DNA of 35,523 nt from Planctomycetota bacterium. Lineage in GTDB: Bacteria; Planctomycetota; Phycisphaerae; Phycisphaerales; SM1A02. A program made the translations under genes and the position numbers. The notes beneath the pieces are model-generated. The model made no database searches, was not told the origin of the DNA, and saw only the letters and a program-made list of their open reading frames with translations. The stretch lies in the NCBI GenBank assembly GCA_014381305.1, contig JACNLW010000109.1, forward strand, positions 1-35,523, given 5' to 3'. This document shows positions 1-7,884 of this stretch, in pieces. The stretch's first letter is position 1. Every line of letters starts with the position of its first letter.

Positions 1-385
1 CCTTAGGAATCATTATTTCAGATGGATTCGCCATTGAAGGAGGCAAGTGAGCAGTCGTGATTGCAGCTTCTACACCTGTTCGGAGGGGTAGGCGACCAGT
101 AAACATACCTGTTCGGCTAGGTGAACATTCTGGCATTGCCCAACAATTTGTAAATTTAACACCGGCTTCTGTAATCGCATCCAGTACAGGAGTATCTGGA
201 GCACGTTGATACAAATCTTCTGTCCAACCGAAACTCGCCCATTGGTCAATTCCTGTATCGTCTAAGACAATGAAAATAATATCAGGAGGTGTCTCTCCAT
301 TTTTTTTGTCTGTAGCCCCGAGCATGCTCATTATCACGAGTAGTGCGCATGTACTCAATAACCTAGATCCTGTTTTACATTTCAT
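1..385 (-). CDS. Sulfatase, N-terminal part (runs off the window)
   Basis: Hydrolyses sulfate esters; members of this family with signal peptides act outside the cytoplasm, often on sulfated polysaccharides. Read from ATG at 385 towards base 1, about 128 codons are present. Visible are a hydrophobic N-terminal stretch (residues 8-23, LLSTCALLVIMSMLGA) that fits a signal peptide, then PDIIFIVLDD (34-43), whose two aspartates match the calcium-binding pair, and the sulfatase signature CSPSRTGMFTGR (87-98). C87 in CSPSR is the cysteine that the family converts to formylglycine. The C-terminal three quarters lie beyond the window, so substrate class cannot be judged. There is no Shine-Dalgarno before the ATG; an extended -10 sits 6 nt upstream instead. 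Family identification is firm; substrate is unknown. Confidence 0.9.
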   Translation of the reverse strand, partial: MKCKTGSRLLSTCALLVIMSMLGATDKKNGETPPDIIFIVLDDTGIDQWASFGWTEDLYQRAPDTPVLDAITEAGVKFTNCWAMPECSPSRTGMFTGRLPLRTGVEAAITTAHLPPSMANPSEIMIPK

Positions 386-391
386 GAATAG

Positions 392-400
392 ATTATCGCA
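392..400 (-). promoter_or_regulatory. Extended -10 promoter of the sulfatase
   Basis: On the minus strand TGC-GATAAT is followed by exactly 6 nt (CTATTC) and then the ATG at 385. Transcription from this element would begin at or next to the start codon, giving a leaderless mRNA. No clear -35 was found. This is one member of a pattern shared by several genes in the window. Confidence 0.45.
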
Positions 401-450
401 TTTTTTTCTGTGATTGCAATACAAAAACTATCCTTTGTTTCATTGGGAGA

Positions 451-473
451 TAAACTCACCCCCGGTGAGTTTA
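451..473. repeat. Palindromic intergenic repeat, single copy
   Basis: Perfect inverted repeat with 10-nt arms TAAACTCACC and GGTGAGTTTA around spacer CCC. The identical 23-bp element recurs at 2145-2167, and related copies occur at 2192-2213 and 35411-35514. It lies in non-coding DNA between the sulfatase start and the ruvC-side terminator. It could form a hairpin but has no T-tract like a normal terminator, so a protein-binding or uptake-type role is equally possible. Confidence 0.85.
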
Positions 474-549
474 TTTGCAAAAAGAAACAGCGAGGGTGAA
501 AGTTAGTTTTTGTGCAATGGGTGATAGCGAACTGAAAATCAAAACCAAT

Positions 550-680
550 AGCGCAGTCGAAACACATATATCCTCCTTCCTGCGCTAGCGAAACAGTGCG
601 TACCGAGGCGTGCGAAGCAGGCGACCCTTTATGGGTCGGCGATGCAGCACAACGAAGGTACGCGTTGTTGCAGCAAGCAG
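550..680. other. GC-richer island with nested hairpins, no gene
   Basis: This part of the 444-base gap between the sulfatase and ruvC has no convincing ORF but folds strongly. Arms AGCGCAG (550-556) and CTGCGCT (580-586) pair. GCGTACC (598-604) pairs with GGTACGC (657-663), enclosing CGACCC (622-627) with GGGTCG (633-638). An alternative stem ACAACG/CGTTGT competes with the outer one. I do not recognise it as SRP RNA, 6S RNA, tmRNA or RNase P RNA. It could be a structured RNA or the remnant of a small mobile element. Confidence 0.4.
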
Positions 681-709
681 AAGGGGGGATAGATGTGTTG
701 AGACGAAGC

Positions 710-755
710 AAAAAAGAAAGGCCCGGCAGATGCAAGCACCATGCCGAGCCCTTTC
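710..755 (-). terminator. Strong intrinsic terminator downstream of ruvC
   Basis: On the minus strand the arms at 742-755 (GAAAGGGCTCGGCA) and 716-728 (TGCCGGGCCTTTC) pair almost perfectly, with one bulged base and one G-U pair, around a 13-nt loop. They are followed directly by a T-run (710-715). It would end transcripts of the ABC-ruvC unit and also any RNA begun at the promoter at 778-806. Confidence 0.8.
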
Positions 756-771
756 GGGGGCAAATGAATTA
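710..771 (-). ncRNA. Candidate small RNA, about 60 nt
   Basis: A near-consensus sigma70-type promoter (778-806) is followed about 60 nt later by an intrinsic terminator (710-755), with no start codon and ORF of any length between them. The predicted transcript begins near 771, has a short single-stranded 5' part and ends in the terminator hairpin. The alternative is that the promoter is fortuitous and only the ruvC terminator is real. Inference from promoter-terminator pairing; no known RNA family recognised. Confidence 0.4.
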
Positions 772-777
772 CGTGTA

Positions 778-806
778 ATCTTAGAGGCAGAAATGCGATT
801 TGTCAA
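778..806 (-). promoter_or_regulatory. Consensus promoter TTGACA-17-TAAGAT inside the ruvC 3' gap
   Basis: On the minus strand TTGACA (801-806) is separated by exactly 17 nt from TAAGAT (778-783). It starts 24 nt beyond the ruvC stop codon and points to the terminator at 710-755, not to a protein gene. It is the best -35/-10 pair I found in the window. Confidence 0.55.
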
Positions 807-829
807 CTTTCAACAAAACATTTTTCACC

Positions 830-1324
830 CTAGCCCCGCATCGCCCCTGTGATGGCGATTGCGAGGGCATCAGCCACATCTGGGGGCTCTGGTACCTCTT
901 TTAGTTGCAGGAGATGTGTTATTGCTTGCTGGATCTGGTCTTTTGTCGACCTCCCATTTCCTGTAACAGATTTTTTTATTTCGGTTGGAGCAAGTTCGAC
1001 CAAGGGAAGCCGAGCGTTTTCCACTGCAAGAAGAATCACGCCCCGAGCGTGTCCCATCGTAATTGCAGTTGCGACTTGTCTTGCGTGTGAGAAAACAGTT
1101 TCAACTGCAACGATGTCTGGTGATACATCTCTGATGATTTCTGTAATGTCCGTCCATAATTGGTGAAGTCTGTGCGAAACACTTTTCGTTACATCAAGTT
1201 TTATTGCGCCTGCCTCAACAAGTATAGGTCTCGGATTACTGCGGTCATACGTGATACAGCCATAACCAGCAACTCGTAAACCCGGATCGATTCCGAGAAC
1301 GCGCATTGGTTTTGCGTTACTCAT
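830..1324 (-). CDS. ruvC: Crossover junction endodeoxyribonuclease RuvC
   Basis: Resolves Holliday junctions by symmetric nicking, working with RuvAB in homologous recombination. The protein is 164 aa from the ATG at 1324, near the usual length of about 170. The four acidic catalytic positions are visible: D13 in GIDPG, E75 in AVETVF, and D149 and D152 in PPDVADALA. The loop around PTEIKKSVTGNGRSTKDQ (113-130) is also typical. The start overlaps the stop of the upstream ABC gene (ATGAGTAA), which suggests translational coupling; an extension to 1342 or a start at 1306 (MRVLGIDPG) is possible. ruvA and ruvB are not next to it. A strong terminator lies about 75 bases downstream. Confidence 0.95.
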   Translation of the reverse strand: MSNAKPMRVLGIDPGLRVAGYGCITYDRSNPRPILVEAGAIKLDVTKSVSHRLHQLWTDITEIIRDVSPDIVAVETVFSHARQVATAITMGHARGVILLAVENARLPLVELAPTEIKKSVTGNGRSTKDQIQQAITHLLQLKEVPEPPDVADALAIAITGAMRG

Positions 1325-2018
1325 TCTGCGTATCTCTATCAATCAAACCATCTCGCAAATGAATCGTGCGATCGCAACGTTCGCCGACTTCATCGTCGTG
1401 CGTGACGACCATGATGGTAAGGCCTTCCTTATTCATCTCGTCGAATAACTGAAGAATGTCATCACCGGTTTGTGAATCTAAGTTCCCAGTCGGTTCATCT
1501 GCAAGCAAAATCGAAGGGTTTGTAACAAGCGCACGAGCGATTGCTGCTCGCTGTTGTTGGCCGCCAGAAAGTTCGCTTGGTTTGTGTCCAATTCGATCTC
1601 CAAGACCGACGCGTTCGAGCATCGCGGTGGCCTCAATTTTTCGATTCGAGGCCTTGACTCGTCTGTAGAACAGGGGGACTTCAACATTCTCTTCAATGGT
1701 AAGCTGTGGGATGAGATTGAACGATTGAAAAACAAAGCCGATTTGTTCGCCCCTCACAAGGGAGAGTTTTGCATCGTCTAAAGAAGAAACATCGTTTCCA
1801 GCGATTGTGAAGGCTCCAGCTGTTGGCTGATCGAGGCATCCTAGAATATTCATAAGGGTACTTTTGCCAGAACCTGATGGTCCCATGATCGCGAGGGATT
1901 GCCCAGCGGGAACATCCAAATCAATGCCCTGCAATGCATTCACAAGCACGCTTCCATCGGGCTTGTAATACACACGTTCGATTCCTCGCATTGTCACGAT
2001 ATTGCCGTTGGTAGACAT
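1317..2018 (-). CDS. ABC transporter ATP-binding protein, LolD/MacB type
   Basis: Cytoplasmic ATPase subunit of the LolCDE/MacB/FtsE group, which drives lipoprotein release or mechanotransmission-type export with a FtsX-like permease. The 233-aa protein has Walker A GPSGSGKS (46-53), Q-loop region [13 protein letters not shown], signature LSGGQQQR (150-157), Walker [12 protein letters not shown] (171-181) and the switch histidine in VVTHDDE. The GNLD D-loop and the short length are typical of this group. No permease is encoded in the window; downstream is ruvC, overlapping by 8 bases. The ATG at 2018 follows TTGG-TAGGAT and 6 nt, an extended -10 that would give a leaderless mRNA, although the AGGA inside it could also act as a Shine-Dalgarno site. 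Confidence 0.9.
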   Translation of the reverse strand: MSTNGNIVTMRGIERVYYKPDGSVLVNALQGIDLDVPAGQSLAIMGPSGSGKSTLMNILGCLDQPTAGAFTIAGNDVSSLDDAKLSLVRGEQIGFVFQSFNLIPQLTIEENVEVPLFYRRVKASNRKIEATAMLERVGLGDRIGHKPSELSGGQQQRAAIARALVTNPSILLADEPTGNLDSQTGDDILQLFDEMNKEGLTIMVVTHDDEVGERCDRTIHLRDGLIDRDTQNE

Positions 2019-2024
2019 TGGTTT

Positions 2025-2034
2025 ATCCTACCAA
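2025..2034 (-). promoter_or_regulatory. Extended -10 promoter of the ABC ATPase gene
   Basis: Minus strand TTGG-TAGGAT, then AAACCA, then ATG at 2018. The layout (TTGGTA, T at position 6, six spacer bases, ATG) is the same as at trpE and at 22959, which supports a real promoter. The embedded AGGA leaves a Shine-Dalgarno reading open. Confidence 0.45.
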
Positions 2035-2100
2035 AGACCGCGGGTGAATTAATCGCACCAGTGTGGTTTAGATCACTGCGCTTTGCGATATTTGCGATTA

Positions 2101-2231
2101 TTTCACCCGGGGTCAGTTCTTGGAAATAAACTCACCCCCAGAAATAAACTCACCCCCGGTGAGTTTACGGGAAATGAACGCTGAATTACTATAAACTCAC
2201 CGGGGGTGAGTTTCTCCGGGGTGAGTTTCTT
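2101..2231. repeat. Cluster of AAACTCACC palindromes and half-sites
   Basis: Between the divergent ABC and trpE genes. In order: a degenerate copy (about 2101-2120), a lone half-site (2128-2139), a perfect palindrome identical to the copy at 451 (2145-2167), a palindrome with spacer GGG instead of CCC, i.e. inverted (2192-2213), and one more lone half-site (2215-2230). The half-sites carry the flank GAAATAAACTCACCCCC with a spacing of about 18 bases, so the cluster looks built by duplication of a 16-18 bp unit. Confidence 0.8.
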
Positions 2232-2265
2232 CACAAGGCTTTAATCCGCAGAGAATGTGGGCGGC

Positions 2266-2275
2266 TTGGTACACT
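2266..2275 (+). promoter_or_regulatory. Extended -10 promoter of trpE
   Basis: TTGG-TACACT followed by TTGCGT and the ATG at 2282. The TG one base before the hexamer is the extended -10 signature, and no -35 or Shine-Dalgarno is visible. Predicts transcription beginning at the start codon. Confidence 0.5.
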
Positions 2276-2281
2276 TTGCGT

Positions 2282-3832
2282 ATGTCCAAAGCAGCATTCG
2301 ATGAAATTGCACAAAACAACACTGTTGTGCCCGTAGTGCGGCGGATCATGGGAGATCACCTTACACCAGTTTTGGCGTATCGCCGATTAGTTGCCAAAGA
2401 TGATCGCGAAGCAGCGAGTTTTTTGTTTGAATCCGTCGAGAATGGAGACGAAGTGGGGCGCTTTTCTTTTTTGGGAACAAATCCCGTAATAGAAATTACG
2501 GCAAAAGAAATGATCGTCAGAATACAAGACCACGAACTCGGGACCGTTGACGAAATTACAGTTGATAATCCACTTGATGTTGTAAGAGAAAAATCGAGTG
2601 CTTGGAAAGTTGGAAAACCCCTTGCAGTTGATGATTTGCCTTTGCCTAGTTTTTTAGGTGGGTGGGTTGGCTATGCAGGATATGACACTGCACGGTATTT
2701 TGAATTAGGCGCGTTGGCTTTTGAAAACGCACCAGAGGATGATCGTGATCTTCCTGATTTGCATTTTGCGCTGTACAAAACTATTGTTATTTTTGACCAC
2801 GTATCAAAAGTCGTACACGTCGCGCACAATGCAACAGCTGATGAAAATGGTTGGAAAACTGCTTGTTCAGAAATTGATAAAGTCATTGCAACACTGCAAG
2901 GAGAGTCCCCAGATATTCCAGTTGGTTCTGTTGAGTTAGATTTATCGACTCCGCCACCCTCGCCTTCAGTTTCAAACATGACACAACCAGAATTTGAAGC
3001 AGCAGTTGAACGGTGCCGTTCTTATATTGCTGCAGGAGATGCTTTTCAAATAGTAATTTCCCAGCGCTTTGAACACCGAACACAGATCGACCCATTTGAA
3101 ATTTACCGATCGCTGCGTGTTGTGAATCCAAGTCCGTACATGATTTACGTGCAAGGTGCAGGCTGTATCCTCGCAGCGTCAAGTCCAGAAATTCTTTGCC
3201 GGTGTAAAGATGGAATTGTTACGAACAGACCACTTGCAGGGACGCGCAAGCGAGGTAAAACTGAGAGTGAAGATGCCGCTGTTGAAAAAGAACTCCGCAA
3301 TGATGAGAAGGAATGCTCCGAACACGCCATGCTTGTTGATCTTGGGCGTAATGATCTTGGAACCGTGTGTGAAATTGGTTCAATCCAGATCGAAAGTGTG
3401 ATGGACGTTGAGCGGTACAGCCATGTAATGCACTTGAGTTCAACACTTACTGGAAAACTGGCTAACGGAAAAGATTGTTGGGATGCACTTGCAGCAACAT
3501 TGCCTGTTGGTACCGTAAGTGGTGCACCAAAAATTCGAGCCATGCAAATTATTGATACATTAGAATTTACTCGCCGCGGTCCATACGCGGGCGGAATTGG
3601 CATGGTGAGTTTTACTGGCGATATGGATATCGCCATTGCGCTTCGCACAATGGTTATTCCAATTGACAAACAAAATGCGGACGGTTGGCGAATCGATGTG
3701 CAGGCAGGCGCTGGAGTGGTGATCGATTCACAGCCTGAACTTGAATGGAAAGAAACGAGAAACAAGGCAGCCGCGCTCGGAAGAGCAATTGAATTGGCTG
3801 AATCTGCATTTGGAACATCAAATAACAAGTAA
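2282..3832 (+). CDS. trpE: Anthranilate synthase component I
   Basis: Converts chorismate to anthranilate, using ammonia from the TrpG partner; first committed step of tryptophan synthesis. The 516-aa protein has the N-terminal regulatory part with FLFESVE (47-53), a variant of the LLES tryptophan-feedback motif that keeps its serine. A C-terminal chorismate-binding domain starts near residue 235, with IAAGDAFQIVISQR, RPLAGTRKRG, DLGRNDLG, LPVGTVSGAPKIRAM, GPYAGGIG and QAGAGVVIDSQPE, all typical. This argues for TrpE rather than PabB. No trpG or other trp gene is adjacent. The start at 2282 is preferred over 2255 because the promoter-like TACACT lies inside the longer version. Its 3' end probably overlaps the next gene. 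Confidence 0.93.
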   Translation: MSKAAFDEIAQNNTVVPVVRRIMGDHLTPVLAYRRLVAKDDREAASFLFESVENGDEVGRFSFLGTNPVIEITAKEMIVRIQDHELGTVDEITVDNPLDVVREKSSAWKVGKPLAVDDLPLPSFLGGWVGYAGYDTARYFELGALAFENAPEDDRDLPDLHFALYKTIVIFDHVSKVVHVAHNATADENGWKTACSEIDKVIATLQGESPDIPVGSVELDLSTPPPSPSVSNMTQPEFEAAVERCRSYIAAGDAFQIVISQRFEHRTQIDPFEIYRSLRVVNPSPYMIYVQGAGCILAASSPEILCRCKDGIVTNRPLAGTRKRGKTESEDAAVEKELRNDEKECSEHAMLVDLGRNDLGTVCEIGSIQIESVMDVERYSHVMHLSSTLTGKLANGKDCWDALAATLPVGTVSGAPKIRAMQIIDTLEFTRRGPYAGGIGMVSFTGDMDIAIALRTMVIPIDKQNADGWRIDVQAGAGVVIDSQPELEWKETRNKAAALGRAIELAESAFGTSNNK

Positions 3833-6800
3833 AAAAATATGGCAACGACCAAAGGCGTGGCTGTTTGGTTTTCTTTCAATGTTTGGTTTACTTGTAATCT
3901 GTGTCTTTGTATTGACACGATCCTTCGTGCTCTCTCCACTCCTTGCAAGCGCCATTGGAAATCGAATCAATGCAAATGTTTCAATACAGGGTGCCCATTG
4001 GTCGTGGTCTGGCATTGTTGAACTCGATGACCTTGAAATACATGTGAAGGGAATTGAAGGGGAAGCTTCACGCATCGCTATGTTTGAAACGATCACAGTG
4101 CACGTTGCCAATTGGCTGCCGTGGCAATCCTACAAAATAGAGCAAATTAGTGCTGATCATCTGACAATTCGTGTTGCAGAGTCTGAAGAAATAGCAGGAG
4201 AGTTTAATTTTTCTTCATTTATGGCCCGAACAATTTCTTCGCCTAGTGTGAGTGGAACATCTAAGGATGCTTCAGCTAAAAAAACAGAGTTATTTACAAA
4301 GATTAATTTAAAAACATTGACTTTAGAGATTGGGACGATGGGAGTGAATTCGTGGGAGTTAAGTGACAGTGTAAACTTTGATGTTTCACTTGACCCGATC
4401 AATGATCATGCGTATCAACTTTCACTCGCTAATGAAGATGATTCCATTCACATTAAGGGAATGTGCGACTTTTTGACTCCTGAAATTGCATTGACAGTTG
4501 ATCCAATGCAACTCGATGATAGTTTGTTTGCGATGTTGCCAAAGACGGCTCGTGTATGGTGTGGTGCAATTGCATTACGCGGAGATGTGGGAGAACTCAG
4601 CGTTCTTTGGGATACAACAAGTGGATTTCAACTTGGTGTTGATGTTGAATCATTAGAGTTTCAATTACCAGAAGCACACTCACTTCAGTGGGTGCACTAT
4701 GAAGATGGAAAAATATCAAAGATGCATGGTGTTCCATCTCTTCGTGTCGTGAAAGGAAGAATTATATACGATGGGAACTCCGCTTCGTTGGAAAATTTGC
4801 AGGGCGTTTTACTTCCACCAGATACTTCACAGGGATCATCCGAAGTTCCATTTCAAGTTTCAGTAAAAATCGAAGATCTTCCACCATTGAACAATCAAGC
4901 GGGTGAGGAGTGGTTCAATGAGATGAAAGAAACCTCGCCTTTTAAAGCAACGTTTAAAATCGATCAATTTAAATCAAAGGTAGAGGGTGATGGTCAAGTA
5001 GATCTTCCGATTGCAGTTGCAAGAATTCTCCAATTGTTTCATTTGCAGGACTGGGACGCAAATGGGCAATTGATTGTTGAGCGCGCTGTGAAGAGTGGTA
5101 AAGTGGAATACAAAGGAAATATTGCAGTCAGTGGTGGTTCGGGCTGGTACGTCGGATTCGCATATCCACTGCACAATATCAATGCATTGATAGATATACA
5201 CAACGATACATTAGTTATCCAATCTTTTGATGCCACTGGAAGTGAAGGTGCTGATGTTACTCTTCTTGGAGAAGTCAAAGTAGCGGAAAACACAGAGGTA
5301 AATCTTTCAATAATAGTAACGAATGCTCCATTGGACACAGCAATGCACGATGCTGTGCCAAAACCAGTGGCAACAGTGATGGATCGGTTGCTTGATCAAG
5401 ATGCACTAGATCGTTTGGTTGCAAAGGGAGTAATTGCAGAAGATGCGTGTATGCTCGGCGGCATCGTCGACATGGCGTTAATGATTCATCATTCAGGGAA
5501 CGATGGTGATGCAGTTGAAGTATCTGGCGATTTGGTTTTTCACAAAACTACTATTATTCATGATGGCTTCCCGTTTCCAATTGAAATTCTTCAGGGGAAA
5601 TTACGACTTGAGCCTAATAAGTTGGAAGTTTCTAAAGACCAAAAAATAAAATATTATGGAGTTGGTGGTGGGAGCGGTGACATCGAAGGTGAAATCTTTT
5701 TTGATGTTGATGGGAACACCGAACCAAACATCGTGTTTAACTTACATGCTGTACTAATAACAGATTTAATGGTTGAAGCGGTCTCGGTGTCAGCCGGTGA
5801 TTCTTATGACACAGTAGTGGGAGTTCTAGGTGGTCTTGGCCTCGATGGAGAAATCAATGCTGGGGGAACAGTGACAACAAGTGAAGATGGAGCAATTGAA
5901 AAAGATATCACTGTGACGATTGAGGGTTCTACTGCAACACCGAATCCTACATTTGCGAAGTCGATTCATGCAACAGATGCATTTTGGCCAGAAGATTTCA
6001 CGCTTATGGATGTGATTGCAAATGTGATTGTAAACAATGATGGTGTATATGTAGAAAAAGTGAACGCTCACTTTGACGGTGGTGAACTCTCTGCATCTAT
6101 GAATATTCATGGCGGAGATTCTGAACTAGAAGTGCGTGCTACAAATTGGCCAATCAGCAAACAACTAGTATTTTTACTTCCAAAGTCATCCTCTTCTCAA
6201 CTTTCTCCACCATGGCACTTTCTAGAACCAACGGGCCGACTTGATGCGAACATCCGCATGAATCATGCAGCTGGTAAGTCGTCACTCTACGTTTCTGCAT
6301 TGCCAAAAAAATTAGGGATTTCTGGTAACGGAGAAACAGTCTTCATGCAATGTGATCGAGGTGAGATAGTTGTAGATGATTCGAGTGTGTTTCTAAATGA
6401 TCTACTGTTTTCTCTTGATCAAGATGGAACTTCTCAAGGGAACGTTTCTTTCGATGGGAATATCCAAGTTGTTGAAGAAGAAACGAATTATGACATACGA
6501 GCCAAGTGGGAGAATGCTGTTGCAAGTTCTCCACTTAGCCGAGCAATCACTGGAATTATTGGAGGTGAAGTTGCTGCAAAGCATTTTGACACAATCTCTC
6601 CGAAAGGAACAGGAACCGTAACTTTAGAAACAATAAAAAACAACGATAAAGATTATTATGAAGTTGTCATTATTCCAGAAAAACTTTCAGCAACATTGAA
6701 TAAGCGTGTAGCACATGCGAAGTTTACGCAAACAAGTATTGATGAACAAAATCGAATTATCTTTGACAATAGTGGAGTGCATTTAGATCATCTTTTTGGA

Positions 6801-7850
6801 AATCTTGGAAAAGGGGTTTTTTCAATCGATGGAAAAATTAATACTAATGAAACTGTAAAAGGTACGTTTACTCTAGATTGGGATGGTCCTGCCGGCGACC
6901 ATAGTTTGTTTGCAGTCTTGCCGTCTGTCGTCGGGGATACACTCGAAGCCATGGAAATTGGAGAAGGTGAGAGCAAAGTACTCCAAGGCGAAGTTTCTCT
7001 CGCAGGGCAAAGTTGGACGGAATTGGGGATTGATTTTTTCGGGGACATTGAACTACGCGGAGTTTCGATGAACGCGGGTTTGCCGTTAACTGAAATCGAT
7101 GGCACAACTCAAGTGAAGGGGGTGTATGACGAAGAGACACTCTCCTCTTTGCAGCTTCGTCTTCAATTGGACAAGATGACCGCGGTTGGAAGAAAAATCA
7201 CAAACATTCGTGGTGGATTGGTTTTAGATCCCGAAAATCATAAAATGATTTTTGAGGACGTTCGTGGCAAATCGTCTTCTGGAGCTGTGACATTGACGGG
7301 TTGGGTTGGCGTTGATGCTTTGAAGGAGTTTGAGGTAACTGTACTTCTTGCAGGTGTAAAACTTGAGGACGAGAATTCCGAAGAGGGGTCTAAGTTTACA
7401 GGCGAGTTAACTGGGTGGCTTGCACTTGTTGGTGTTCGTGGAGAATCAAACACGAGAATCGGTGTTGGGAAAATGAAAGTCACAAATGGAATGTTTGCAA
7501 AAGTACCAACGTTCATGAGAGCCCTACAACTTCTCCATTTTACGTTACCCGCTTCCACCGCCATCACTACTGCCTCGATTGACCTCTATATCGAAGGAGA
7601 AAAAGTTGAGTTGCAAGAAATTAAATTGACAGGTGATGACACTTCTGTTCAAGACTTAGTTATTCGTGGTTCTGGGACAATGAAGATTCCTTCATTCGAG
7701 TTAGACGTTGAACTTAATCCAAGGGTTGGTTGGCCAATCATCAGACAGATCATGGGTGCAATCGGTGATCAACTGTATGCCGTGAAAGTAACAGGTCCAT
7801 TGCTTGATCCTGAAATTACTTTTGAGGCATTGCCTAACTTGGCGCGGTAG
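3810..7850 (+). CDS. Giant AsmA/YhdP-like membrane-anchored protein
   Basis: Very long protein (about 1346 aa from TTG 3810). It has a basic N-terminus, one transmembrane helix (near residues 16-38, FGFLSMFGLLVICVFVL), then more than 1200 residues of repetitive, beta-rich sequence, and a C-terminal AsmA-like region (about 1200-1346) containing GVGKMKVTNGMF, a long hydrophobic-polar stretch and VTGPLLDPEITF. AsmA/TamB/YhdP proteins form long beta-grooves that span the periplasm and are implicated in moving phospholipid to the outer membrane; that role is inferred here. The start is unclear: ATG 3741 would overlap trpE by 92 bases, TTG 3810 by 23, and ATG 3879 would cut off the basic residues before the helix. 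No Shine-Dalgarno supports any of them. The gene probably depends on trpE transcription. Confidence 0.75.
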   Translation: MEHQITSKKIWQRPKAWLFGFLSMFGLLVICVFVLTRSFVLSPLLASAIGNRINANVSIQGAHWSWSGIVELDDLEIHVKGIEGEASRIAMFETITVHVANWLPWQSYKIEQISADHLTIRVAESEEIAGEFNFSSFMARTISSPSVSGTSKDASAKKTELFTKINLKTLTLEIGTMGVNSWELSDSVNFDVSLDPINDHAYQLSLANEDDSIHIKGMCDFLTPEIALTVDPMQLDDSLFAMLPKTARVWCGAIALRGDVGELSVLWDTTSGFQLGVDVESLEFQLPEAHSLQWVHYEDGKISKMHGVPSLRVVKGRIIYDGNSASLENLQGVLLPPDTSQGSSEVPFQVSVKIEDLPPLNNQAGEEWFNEMKETSPFKATFKIDQFKSKVEGDGQVDLPIAVARILQLFHLQDWDANGQLIVERAVKSGKVEYKGNIAVSGGSGWYVGFAYPLHNINALIDIHNDTLVIQSFDATGSEGADVTLLGEVKVAENTEVNLSIIVTNAPLDTAMHDAVPKPVATVMDRLLDQDALDRLVAKGVIAEDACMLGGIVDMALMIHHSGNDGDAVEVSGDLVFHKTTIIHDGFPFPIEILQGKLRLEPNKLEVSKDQKIKYYGVGGGSGDIEGEIFFDVDGNTEPNIVFNLHAVLITDLMVEAVSVSAGDSYDTVVGVLGGLGLDGEINAGGTVTTSEDGAIEKDITVTIEGSTATPNPTFAKSIHATDAFWPEDFTLMDVIANVIVNNDGVYVEKVNAHFDGGELSASMNIHGGDSELEVRATNWPISKQLVFLLPKSSSSQLSPPWHFLEPTGRLDANIRMNHAAGKSSLYVSALPKKLGISGNGETVFMQCDRGEIVVDDSSVFLNDLLFSLDQDGTSQGNVSFDGNIQVVEEETNYDIRAKWENAVASSPLSRAITGIIGGEVAAKHFDTISPKGTGTVTLETIKNNDKDYYEVVIIPEKLSATLNKRVAHAKFTQTSIDEQNRIIFDNSGVHLDHLFGNLGKGVFSIDGKINTNETVKGTFTLDWDGPAGDHSLFAVLPSVVGDTLEAMEIGEGESKVLQGEVSLAGQSWTELGIDFFGDIELRGVSMNAGLPLTEIDGTTQVKGVYDEETLSSLQLRLQLDKMTAVGRKITNIRGGLVLDPENHKMIFEDVRGKSSSGAVTLTGWVGVDALKEFEVTVLLAGVKLEDENSEEGSKFTGELTGWLALVGVRGESNTRIGVGKMKVTNGMFAKVPTFMRALQLLHFTLPASTAITTASIDLYIEGEKVELQEIKLTGDDTSVQDLVIRGSGTMKIPSFELDVELNPRVGWPIIRQIMGAIGDQLYAVKVTGPLLDPEITFEALPNLAR

Positions 7851-7868
7851 TGTTTCTTCGTCCCACTC

Positions 7869-7877
7869 TGATACAAT
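7869..7877 (+). promoter_or_regulatory. Extended -10 promoter of the LOG-family gene
   Basis: TGA-TACAAT followed by 7 nt (AGTAACC) and ATG at 7885, with no Shine-Dalgarno. It predicts a leaderless mRNA and separates the LOG gene from the preceding AsmA-like gene, whose stop is only 34 bases upstream of this ATG. Confidence 0.5.
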
Positions 7878-7884
7878 AGTAACC

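Noticed and set aside
550-771. SRP RNA, 6S RNA or other housekeeping RNA
   Set aside because: The conserved SRP loop (GGAAGGAAGCAGCC-like), the 6S bubble and RNase P core motifs are absent; the folding alone is not enough to name a family.
382-852. Several ORFs of 60-117 codons in the 386-829 gap, both strands
   Set aside because: They overlap one another in different frames, start inside hairpins or the terminator, and have no family features or ribosome-binding sites.
2019-2281. Tryptophan leader peptide and attenuator before trpE
   Set aside because: The promoter-like element lies 6 bases from the ATG and no Trp-rich small ORF or terminator precedes it.
3145-3948. 267-codon minus-strand ORF across the trpE 3' end
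   Set aside because: It lies opposite a clear trpE coding sequence, is serine/proline rich without any domain and has no promoter or ribosome site.
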